A stretch of 19,752 nucleotides of DNA from Dimargaris cristalligena. Taxonomy: Eukaryota > Kickxellomycota > Dimargaritomycetes > Dimargaritales > Dimargaritaceae. Shown here one piece after another: positions 10,545 through 19,752 of this stretch. The stretch is from NCBI GenBank assembly GCA_027576995.1, contig JANBQC010000532.1, positions 1 to 19,752 on the forward strand. The letters run 5' to 3'. The translations under genes and the position numbers were made by a program. Numbering within the stretch: position 1 is the first letter of the stretch; each line of letters begins with the position of its first letter. Below the pieces are notes generated by a model. It was not told the origin of the DNA and ran no database searches. It was given only the letters and a program-made list of their open reading frames with translations.

Positions 10545-13500
10545 TTAAGCCCAAGCCTCATTCAGGCCCTTGCGCCGTACCATGGGTCCGGCCACAAATA
10601 GGGCGGCCACCAGAGCAATGATGGTGGCCAGCAGCATGGGCTTACTGAACGACTCACTCAGTAAATCAAACGTTCCCGACGGACTGACCCGCGTAAAGAA
10701 GATATCCAGGCCATAGGCCAAGACCAGTGACGTGGACTCGAGTTTTGCGGGGGACGATTGGATATGGTCGACGCCCAGGATAGGGTGGAAGTAACTGAGG
10801 GTCCATTTCGGGTTATTCGGGATGAGGGGTTCGTAACGCACGAGCCCTTCCTGTTTTTCCAAGTCGGTAGGATCATGGAGGGGACGGCGGGGATCGAACA
10901 GGACCCGGGGTACGCCCACGATACGACCGGAGGTGAGCCCGAAGATGAGATCGCGGACGGCAACGCCGTTTTTGGTCGTAGAAACACCCAGGGCGGAAAT
11001 CTTCTCCGGCAGGAGGTAGGCCCGCGAGACGGCGAAGGGACGGTAGCCCGACCAGGCCGAAAACGAGTCGGTGTCAGAGAACTTTGTATCCGGGCGGCCA
11101 CTCTCGAACAAATCCACAACGACAGTCACGTAACCATTGGCCCCTCCCGTTGGGGGGAAGGTTGCGGGGTCGGCTCCTCCGGACCACCAGTACTGGTACA
11201 CTACCCAGTTTTCGCAGAGGAGAACGTGGACCGGATGGGTCTCAGGATGGACTATAGCGTTCGAATGTTCGGCATGGTGAAGGATAGCTCCGCTCACAGC
11301 GTCAACTAGGTACACGCCTAGTTGGTTGGTACCGGGAGACGAGGGGCTGACGGAGGAAGTAATAACGGTCAGTAGGTGAGGGTTCAGGTATTTATAAAGA
11401 ACCGAGCGATCACCCAGGACTCGACCAAGGGAAGCGACTTGTTCGTAGGAGTTCTTGGATTGGGCCTGGACTAAAGATTCGTGGGCAGGTAGGTCTAACT
11501 GCCAAACCACGGCGGTAGAAAGGTCACTTCCATGACTGCTATCTAGATCGGCATCAGACATCACTATCCGGTGGCCCTTAATAGGGGTCTCGTTCGAGTC
11601 AGCCCACAGAGCCGAGGGGGCGGTGAGAGCGGCCACTAGGACCACCTGGTCCAGCAACGACCGGAGTTGGGCCCGAATGGATGAACTATCGGGAACCAGT
11701 CGGACGCGGGGCTGCATCGCCGAGGAAGTAAAATACGTAAAAGCAAGGACATTGATGCGGTCCGCGGGGTCACTAATCGGTAATTGGTAAACGTGATCGG
11801 TCAACACATTGAGAGTAGTAGCAGCAGTGACATCCGTGGGAAGGGCGCCCGATAGCCCATCAATATAGACCACTCGGGCAATAGGGGACTCCAAAGCGGC
11901 CGAGTGTCCGACCACGGCCAGCAAGGGCGGCAAACGCACCACGGCTGGACGGACGACGAAGAGGTGGGTCCAAGTCAGGCCCAATTCAGAGGGGCTGGCT
12001 GTGAGGGTAGGTAGGAAGCGAGTCCAAACGACTTGTCCGCGAAGGGTATCAATAGCCGATAGCGCGCCCTGGGGAGTCAAGAAAATGGCCAATTTGCGGA
12101 TACCGAAAGAATCGTGTTGGCCCGTGGTAATCACCGGGGTAGAGTGAGCACCGGAAGAGCTAGGTCTCGATAATACCTCGACGAAGGGAAGCAAACCGGA
12201 ACCCACCCGGCGGGCCAGGTTGACCAGCTGGCCTAAGTGGATGCGCCAGCGGCGCACATAGCGGGCAATTAGGTTGCTCTGATCGGTGATTTCGGGGTCT
12301 TCGGCCAGCTCGTCTTGATCCTCAGACCACAGGTGGGAGTCGGGTAGGTCTAACCACTGAAAGGCCTGGGCGTGAGCCAAGGATTCTTCCCGTTTCCACA
12401 CCAGGCGTTCGGGGGTGGCCAGCGCTATGAACCCACTTTCGAAGGTTACCATAACAGCACTTTGGGCGAGACTATCCCCTGGGATTAGATGTAAACGGGA
12501 GACCGGGCCAGCCTCAATGGATGAAATGGGAAGACTCAGCGTCATGCGTTGGGTAGTATCATCCAGGGGCTCAATGTGCACGATTGTCTGGTCGAGGGGA
12601 GTGTCCTCAGCGAATGCCACCAAGGTACGGTCACCCAGCTCGGCTAGAGCTAGAGCCGAAATAGTGTGTTCAGACTTCAATGCTAATGAGTTGACCTGGC
12701 TTGGGGCCTTTTCAAGGTCCTGGGTGTCCATGGTCACCACCCAAGCGGCGCTGGGGTGAGTGTTCAGTGACTGCATCACAAAGGCGGGTTTAAATGGCGC
12801 AAAGGGAAGGCCGTGCTGGGTGGGCCCAGATAATACAACGGAGGTCCAGTCGGCCCCATCCAATTCGAGCTCTCGAGTGGAGAAGGCGCGGATTTGATCT
12901 GCGGCCCCTAGGGTATTGACAACGAGGCCCTCGGGGGTTTTCCAGACGACCCACGCCGGACCCACCAGGGAGGGCACAATAGTGACGTCGCCGAACCGGC
13001 TATGGGGGGCGGTGTTGTAAAGGTGCTGGACCTGCCCGGTGGTCGGGTCAACGCGCGAAACATCAATGTGGTACTGATTAGGTGGTAGGGAGGCGTCACC
13101 CACAAGGTAGAGCGAGCCGTCTGATTCGACTACATCCGCCAGAATCTCGCCAGTAGGGGTGTCGAGTCCGGTGGTCCATGCGATCGCACCCGTCATAGCG
13201 TGAAGTCGGGTCAGAGTAGAGTGGGGACCCGGTGTTAGCACAATGGCATCACCGCTGCCGTCCGCCCGGACCATGCGCAACTGGGGGATAAGCGGCGACG
13301 CGGCAATGGTAAGAAATTTCTCCCAAACCATAAACGCAGAGGCCACATCCCAGGCGCGGAGGGCCACGGTTGACTGGTCTGCGTTGTTGCTGGAGAGCGT
13401 AAAAATCAACTGATGGGAGGTACTAAAGTCATAAATCTGGTCGGTAGGCTCGAAACGGTGCCGCCAAACAATTTCGTCGGATAGGGGACTGAGCAGGGCA

Positions 13501-14015
13501 AGGATATTCCTTTCGGTAGTGGTGATTATGTACGAGCTATTTTGGCCCTGGTAGGTGAGGGTTTTGACGGGTTTGCCGATCAGTTTCTTTTGCCTATTGT
13601 GCAGCAGGTAGGATCGCGTTAATATAAAGAGGCCGTGGGCCAAAAAAGGTATTGAGTAAGACTGTATTAGTAATAATACCCCAGTGTTAAAGAGGGAGTG
13701 CAATAGTTAAAGTGGGAACATGGCTTCCTGACCATGGAAAATAACAGGTTTGACGCCTGCCAGGTTGGAGTGCCGACCGCCCAAGGCCAAGTAGTGCAGG
13801 TTGGGGGGCCTGGCGTACATGCCAGTCTAGAATGGGGGGAATCCCGGCCTTGTTCCAAAAGGGCCACTGTATATGCCGATGTAAGTCCTGACTTACCAAT
13901 CGGCAATTCCGGCCTGATCCTCATAGACAGTGGCGTGAATGGAGGTAGTGAGACTGGCCAGGGCAAATATGACCAGCCATAAGTGGAGACCCAAGGGTCG
14001 AAGACGGACCAACAT
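10545..14015 (-). CDS. EMC1: ER membrane protein complex subunit 1
   Basis: Proposed product 1055 aa, from exons 14015-13897 and 13593-10545. EMC1 is the large lumenal, membrane-anchored subunit of the ER membrane complex, which inserts tail-anchored and polytopic membrane proteins. Exon 1 encodes a signal peptide (about residues 1-28: basic start, hydrophobic core, SIHA before the likely cleavage) and then the family hallmark TVYEDQAGIADW. The splice completes that Trp codon and continues QKKLIGKP, as in other EMC1 proteins. The middle is a PQQ-like beta-propeller (TERNILALLSPLSDEIVWRH and similar blades). The C-terminal domain (DUF1620/EMC1_C) has DPRRP at 940-944, EGLVRYEPLIPNNPKW, and YGLDIFFTRVSPSGTFD at 1000-1016. 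A single membrane helix lies at about 1026-1045, followed by a short basic cytosolic tail. An in-frame TAG directly precedes ATG-GTC-sized context, two codons upstream of the start. Length is normal for the family. Confidence 0.93.
13594..13896 (-). other. EMC1: EMC1 intron 1 (303 nt)
   Basis: Read on the minus strand, the donor GTAAGT occupies 13896-13891 and the acceptor CAATAG ends at 13594. A TATTAAC branch-like motif lies about 25 to 30 bases before the acceptor. The splice falls after the second base of a Trp codon (TG then G) and restores the conserved DW...LIGKP junction, which is strong evidence for this exact position. The open frame continues upstream of the acceptor into the intron, so a naive start there would miss the signal peptide. 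Confidence 0.9.
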
Positions 14016-14431
14016 GACCTATGTAGCAGCCACACGGGGGCGCGTATATACGAAACGAACTAAACAACAAAGGTGATGGGAGAGGGAAGAACTTGGAAAG
14101 TAAAAGCCAAGTATACGGAGAAAGTACAAAGGTGCAAGCAAGGACTAGACCAACAACCTTGAAGGTAAAGGAGCTAGGCAGATGGACTACGCATACAGGG
14201 CTAGAACCCACAACTAGATAAGCCAACTCTGTACCGGATGTGCGATGGGTAATGCCCAAGAAGGTTCTGTAGTGGTAGTAGTTATGGCCGAACCTCACCA
14301 GTGCCAGGGTGGCTTCATTTAACAACCCTTTGATCCCATCCCAGTTGTTCTAACCTCTTTTCTCCTTCAAGTCTCTCCATTTATCTCTCTTGCTGTGCAT
14401 TGCGGACTCGTCGTCAAGCGGACTCTCCACC
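14016..14431. promoter_or_regulatory. Divergent promoter region shared by EMC1 and VPS11
   Basis: 416 bases separate the start codons of two head-to-head genes and must hold both promoters and 5' leaders. Several ATG triplets occur ahead of the VPS11 start on the plus strand, so upstream open frames are possible, depending on the transcription start. Nothing recognisable as a TATA box was seen, and no factor-binding site can be named from sequence alone. Confidence 0.6.
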
Positions 14432-17400
14432 ATGACGAATACTTTCCGACTCCGCCGGTTCAACTTCTTCGTGCAGGAGGAGATTCCCCAACTCCCCGCC
14501 GTCTTTTCCGAACCTGACCTCCTCATCACCTCGACTGAGGGCCAGCCCGGTGTAGTTTTAGACTCGAGCCCACCCCCCCTTCCGACTTCTCCCCCTACCG
14601 ACGGCCAGTCAGGGACTGCCAATAGCGCCAACGAAAGCGGCCCACACCATACCAACAAGGCTTGGACCACCACCACTGACCAGCAAGGCGGGTTTCTGTT
14701 CTTGGGAAGCGTTCGTACGAATACGGTGCATGTGGTCGACCCCAAATTCACCGTGCGGTCTTTTGCTGTGCCAGCGCCCCAGGACGACTGCCGCTTAACC
14801 CACCTTAAGTGTATCCCCGAGGCCAATGCGCTAATCACTATTAATGTAAGTTGCATCCGGAAATCGCGGCCACGGCCACGGCCATGCCGATAACGTAAAT
14901 CGCCGCTTTCTATCGTAGTGTGGCGAGCCAGCCTCAGCTACACTGCTTTATACTCGCAGTATCTTTGGGCTGCAATAACCTATGAACACCCCCATATTTG
15001 GCCCGACTATATACCTCATACCCAGGAATTCGAATCTGTCGTATCGCGTCCTCCCTTGATTCGGGTATGGCCATTAGACCGCGTATTCCACGCCAATTAT
15101 CAGCCCGTCATGGTTACCCTTCAGTATTTCCCCGTCACCCCTTTCCCCGTCACGACTTTTGACGTCCACCCCTCCCTAGGCCAATGGGCGTTTGGTTTTG
15201 CTAACGGTCTAGTGGTATTGGGCCGTGGGGACCTCGGTCGCCACCATGGTCAGCTCAAACAGAAAATACTCCATGAGGCCACGGAACCTATAACCGGACT
15301 GGCCTTCACCTCACCCCCGGGCGAGGGCGATTCCAACGATACTGCCAATAACCGACGCCCCCCTCCACCCCCGTCAGCATCAAGTCCTACGCTGCTCTAT
15401 ACCACGACCACCAGCCAGACTCTAGTCTTTAATACCACCCATTCACAGCGGGAGATCAAGACCTTGTTGGATCAGGAAGGCTGTGCCCTTCGAGCCTGTT
15501 ATACTAATGCCCGCGGGGAGCTCGTGGTGGCCCGCGAAGAGGCCATCTATTTCTATTCCCCCGAGGGCCGTGGTCCGTGTTTCGCCATCGAAGGCCCCAA
15601 AGTCCTGGTGCGATCCTTTAAGGACTACGTAATCATCCTGACCAACCCCGACGCCGATAGCCAGAGCGGCCTGCACTGGCTATACGGAGCCTCCGGCCCA
15701 ACGGGCGGGGATGTACCTACTTCACTGGTTCCCACCCCCATGGTTAGTGCACCTAACCTCACCTTGCAGGTCCTGGATATGCGAAACAAACTAGTGGCCT
15801 TTTCAGGTAATTTCGCCGCCGCCCAGGTTCAAGTTATATCCGAATGGGGTGGTATCTTCGTGGTGGTCCAAAGCCCGGAGTCGGCCAGCACTGAGTCCAC
15901 GGAGCTTTACCGACTGGAGGAAAAATCGCTCACTCAGAAACTGGATATCCTGTATAAACAAAATTTGTACCCTCTGGCTATAAAGTTGGCCACCCACCAC
16001 CGCTATAACCAGGGGAGTATCTCCGAGATTTACCGACGCTACGGCGACTACCTGTACTCTCAGGATGATTACGACGGGGCCATGGACCAATACCTCCAAA
16101 CCGTGGGCTACGTTGAGCCTTCGTACGTGATTCGCAAGTTCTTGGACGCCCAGCGGCTTCACCATTTGACGTCGTATCTCGAGACCCTCCACGAACAGGG
16201 TCTGGCCACTGCCGATCATACCACGCTGCTTCTCAACTGTTACACCAAACTGAAGGACGAGGCCCGGCTCAGCCGGTTCCTGCAGCAGGGCGGAACCGAC
16301 CTCCAATTCGATGTGGATACCGCCATCAAGGTGTGTCGACAGGCCGGATACGCCGATCACGCCCTGGCCCTCGCCCGCCGTTTTAACCAGCACGGCGTCT
16401 ACCTAGAGATCCAGATTGAGGACATTGGGAACCTCAACGAGGCGGTCGACTACCTCCGCCACGGTACTTTCGATGCCTCTGAGCGGGTGGAATACTTAAC
16501 TCGCTACGGTCAACGTCTGTTAGACCAACTTCCGGATCAAACGACCCAGCTGTTCATCGATACTTGTACGCGGATTGAGCCCAACACCACCCCACCTAGC
16601 CCCCGTCCTTTCTTAAGCGTGTTTATTAATCACCCGCAGAACTTAATCCAATTTTTGGAGACTGTGTCCAAACGCCGCTGGCACTCGGGGAGCGAGCGTA
16701 CCGCACCGAACACCCCGGCAAGTACCGCGGCGGATGCGGATGCCGGCCCTGCGGAGGACGAGACCTTGGCCGACCGCAAAGTGGTGTGGCTTACCCTCCT
16801 CGAGCTCCACTTGGAGGAATGGGAGCATTTTACCCGCCTTGCCACTTCGGCGACCCCATCATCCGACTCCGGCGACTCCGCCGCTGGCCGGCAGACGGCC
16901 GCCAAAAAGGTAATGGCCCTGCTCCAGGACCGCGACGTAGATTACGACTGGGACCAAGCCTTTACCCTATGCGACATGGTACAGTTTGATCAGGGTACCA
17001 CTTGGCTCTATGAATCCCGCCAAATGTACCAGGAGCTCTTCCAGTTTTACATGGACCGGGACGACGTTGAAACCGTACTCCAACTCTTGGACAAACTGGG
17101 TACCAAAGAGCCCTCCCTATACACCCAAACCCTCAACTACATTGTCTCGTCCAGCACGACTCTCACCACCCACGCCGACGAATTGCAGCCCCTGCTGGCC
17201 AAAATCGAACGCCTAGGCCTCCTTCCTCCGTTGGAGGTGGTCCAAATCCTCAGTCGCCATTCGGTGGCCAAACTAGGTCTGGTGAAAGAATTTCTTCTCC
17301 GCTCCCTACGTTCCGAACGCGCCCAAGCCGACCAGGACCAGCGATTAATCGAGAGTTACCGGGAAGAGACCGAAGCCATGCGGCAAGATATTCGGCGCCT

Positions 17401-17713
17401 GCAAACTACCCCCATTGTATTCCAGGCCACCCAGTGCAGTTCCTGCCAAACCCCGCTGGACCTACCGGCCATTCATTTTCTGTGCCGGCACTCCTACCAC
17501 CAGCGGTGTTTGGGGGAAGCGGAGGAGGAATGCCCGCGTTGCGCAACGGAAAATCGGATGGTGGCCGAGGTGATTCGAAGCCAAGAGGCAGCCGCTGGTC
17601 AACACGACCGCTTTTTGGCGAAGCTGGAGGATGCACCCGAAGGGTTTGATGTGATTGCCGAGTACTTTTCTAAAGGCACTTTCAGTGAAATCGGCCCCGT
17701 TGATGTACCTTGA
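14432..17713 (+). CDS. VPS11: Vacuolar protein sorting protein 11, HOPS/CORVET core subunit
   Basis: Proposed product 1033 aa, from exons 14432-14845 and 15026-17713. Vps11 is a core subunit of the HOPS and CORVET tethers that drive endosome and vacuole fusion. The start has a near-ideal CCACCATGA context and gives LRRFNFF, the conserved opening of the family. An N-terminal beta-propeller (about 1-430) is followed by an alpha-solenoid with clathrin-type repeats; the block starting YGDYLYSQDDYDGAMDQY (from 477) through EPSYVIRKFLDAQR and TTLLLNCYTKLKD is highly typical. A short coil and VFQATQ lead into a RING-H2 finger, C942-x2-C945-x12-C-x-H-x2-H-x2-C-x7-C-x2-C977, with all eight ligands present. 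Acidic or Pro/Ala-rich insertions (PPPPP in the propeller; two in the solenoid) are probably surface loops. Length matches yeast and animal orthologues. Confidence 0.94.
14846..15025 (+). other. VPS11: VPS11 intron 1 (180 nt), acceptor choice uncertain
   Basis: The donor is GTAAGT at 14846-14851. Three acceptors follow. The one at 15025 (ATACCCAG) is chosen because the joined protein, LITIN then EFESVVSRPPLIRVW, aligns in spacing with the LITLGEDE...PLVKIW region of other Vps11 proteins. The one at 14959 (CTCGCAG) is also in frame and would add 22 residues. The one at 14918 (TCGTAG) shifts the frame and stops after 19 codons. An ATAAC branch-like motif lies at 14975-14979. The intron also contains three near-copies of GGCCAC from about 14868. 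Confidence 0.65.
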
Positions 17714-18710
17714 TGATCAAGCAGCCCTCCCATTTTATCACACCCGTATACTATAATCGCCTTCTATCGGTATATTACTACGGTTCAATCATTTCGGGTA
17801 CTTGTCCTTTTAATTTTATTTCAACCTATATAAATATGCACCATACAAATACCATCGCTAATACAGACTGTTGCTTGCCAGTTTATACGCCAATGTGGAT
17901 CGTCAGCTACTTCGGCACTTCCCCATCGGTGTTTCAGAATTATAATGTTTAAATTGAAAGAAGGGACTCATTTATCAAAATATATGGGCGAGGCTCAAAT
18001 TTAACTGTATAAAATCTGACTGCGACTGATTTTGCCCGGTTAATTTTCCCCCTATCTATATTACTATCTATCTTTTATTCCGAATCGTATACAGCTGGGC
18101 CGAGTTTCGTCCGTATCGACTCTCCGTTGGGTTTAAAAGTTAACCAACGAAATCACCACTTTCCTGTAGTCCAGTCGGCCATTCCATTCATTAACCATGG
18201 TCATGTCTTCTAGGATAGCTAAGCATCAAGCGTCCCAAGAGTCTCACCTTGGTTGATGATTGGCAATTACGCCCGTTTAGGTGAAATCAATAATACGCAC
18301 TAACCAGTCATTGTAATTAATAGAATTGTACTATCATCATGGGTAATGGTATGATTTACGTCCCAACACATCCTCAGGACTCTTGATGTGGAGGCACTTC
18401 CGGACTAATAGGCTGTCCTGAAATCCCCACTCAAACAAGGGTTGTTCTAGTTCGTATCTTCCTTAGCGGCCTATCCAGCAGTGCTATTACTTTGACTTCA
18501 TAATTTTCAACTCGTCGAGCAACCACCCTCCAGTATAAAAGTAACAGCCACAAACACCCATAAATTGATGGTATTCTATCGACCTGTTCGCTAAAAAGTT
18601 GGAATACTTGACAATCACAATTTACATCATTACATTCTAAATCAAGAGCAGGTGGCTGCAGCATTTCTCTGCAGTGTGCCTACAGACCACCCAACTAACT
18701 TTATCATTTC
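17714..18710. other. Gene-free region downstream of VPS11
   Basis: About 1 kb of AT-rich sequence with ordinary CpG content. The first few hundred bases should be the VPS11 3' untranslated region and polyadenylation site, although no exact AATAAA was found. Open stretches at 17710-17952 (plus) and 18664-18431 (minus) resemble no protein family. No RNA gene was recognised. Confidence 0.5.
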
Positions 18711-19752
18711 CGCCAATTTCCACCCCCTATTACCTATACTATTATTGCTTAACTAGTCATATAAAAACATACATCTTAGTTCAATACAGCCCATCTAAAC
18801 CCATGGGATTCTATGGAAGGCAAAGGGACTTGGCTAGTTCAAGGCTTCTGGACCATTCCCAGCCAAAGGGCCAAATTAATGTAATATATATATAAACAGG
18901 TATATCACTTTTAAAAATACTTAGCGGAAGATAATGTATTTGGTCAATTCACAATTATTTGGAGTGAAAAGAACCAGTAGTGGTCAACCCATCACATTTC
19001 ATAAAATTGTAAATACATATGCTAGGAATGTGTTGAGTGGAAGATAATGGTGCAGCACATGTAGGGGCAGAGCAAGGGTAGGCCTTTCCTTGGGAAACAC
19101 CCTTCTGCCAAGGAAGGGGCCTTGACTACCAGTCCTAGTTTTAGTTTCTGGAATACCCATTTCAGGCAAATATGGGCTTGGCAGTGGTGGTGGTGATGCT
19201 GGGCTTGACTGACTTGCCACGAGGACCTGGGGTGAAAGACCCATTTGCAGGTTTCTTCAGGAGCGGGGGGGAAGTCAAGGAGGCTGTAGACTTCTTAACA
19301 GAGATAGGTTAAATAAAAGGTGCTGTATTATTTTTCTCAGCAGCATTCTTCCAATTTAATGCTTCTTTCCTATCTATTTAATAAGCATGCCATTTTGTGT
19401 TGAAGAATATGTTCCTATATGTTCTTTATCTTATCCTATTTTACCCAATTATGTAAGTTTATTCTACTACTATGAGATCATTTATGTTAGCCACTTATAC
19501 ATCACCCCATTGAAATTACAGCTCAATAAAACTAACTACCTAGAGGCACCTACTATCCTCTAGCTACTTTCTTCCCTTACTTCTAGTTTTATTTTCTTTA
19601 CATCCATAGTATTCCAACACACTCTACCTTTGTTATACATAGGGTATATTTTATCTTTTTCCTATTTCATTTACTCTGTGGTGAACTTACCACATTTTTT
19701 ACCTACTTTTATTTTTTATCTATTTTTCGCACTTATCGGAAGTACGCCCCTG
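18711..19752. other. CpG-poor AT-rich right flank
   Basis: Between 18713 and 19727 only three CG dinucleotides occur (18925, 19220, 19264), compared with frequent CpG in the genes. The stretch 19266-19727 has none, and CpG reappears at 19728. No gene is recognisable. The composition matches the left CpG-void flank, and the same explanation applies: an old methylated repeat. The two flanks share no long word that would show they are copies of the same element. Confidence 0.5.
19081..19121. repeat. Hairpin-forming inverted repeat in CpG-poor flank
   Basis: Arms GGCCTTTCCTTGG (19081-19093) and CCAAGGAAGGGGCC (19108-19121) are complementary except for one extra base and one mismatch, around a 14-base loop. 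This is the strongest stem-loop noticed in the window. It could be part of a foldback element or a structured transcript, or a chance pairing. Confidence 0.45.

Noticed and set aside
17710..17952. 80-codon open stretch starting at the VPS11 stop
   Set aside because: It lies in the expected 3' untranslated region and resembles no protein.
18125..18149. 6-bp inverted repeat CGTTGG / CCAACG
   Set aside because: Too short to support a functional claim, with no nearby gene feature.
391..18387. 12-base word AGGACTCTTGAT shared by the left flank and the region after VPS11
   Set aside because: One short shared word between two AT-rich kilobase regions is plausible by chance, and the similarity does not extend.

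Overview
The window looks like nuclear DNA of a fungus, probably outside the Dikarya. It carries three long, intron-poor protein genes with GC-rich codon choice. Introns have canonical GTAAGT donors, and one has a TACTAAT branch site. All three products are eukaryotic membrane-traffic or ER proteins. One of them keeps a Rabin8-type C-terminal region that I associate with animals and early-diverging fungi rather than with budding yeast Sec2. A zoopagomycete or other early-diverging lineage fits, but this is inference.

Layout. Positions 1-1628 are AT-rich and gene-free, with no CpG at all in the first 1455 bases. Positions 1629-5361 are a further 3.7 kb without a recognisable gene but with ordinary CpG. 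SEC2 (Rab guanine nucleotide exchange factor) runs forward at 5362-9724, in two exons separated by a 1003-nt intron. After an 820-bp convergent spacer, EMC1 (ER membrane complex subunit 1) runs on the minus strand from 14015 to 10545. Its short first exon, which encodes the signal peptide, is recovered here from splice signals. A 416-bp spacer separates it head-to-head from VPS11 (HOPS/CORVET subunit) at 14432-17713. Positions 17714-18710 are gene-free with normal CpG. From about 18713 to 19727 the sequence is again AT-rich and very CpG-poor.

How the genes relate. EMC1 inserts membrane proteins at the ER. SEC2 activates the exocytic Rab on secretory vesicles. VPS11 tethers endosomes and vacuoles. 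They share a broad theme, but eukaryotic neighbours of this kind need not be functionally linked. The only arrangement that suggests shared control is the divergent EMC1/VPS11 pair.

I found no tRNA, rRNA, CRISPR array, intact transposon or viral gene. Nor did I find a convincing new biological system. The most notable signals are the two CpG-void flanks around a CpG-rich gene island, and an exact 16-bp direct repeat in the SEC2 intron that looks like a target-site duplication around a 693-bp insertion.
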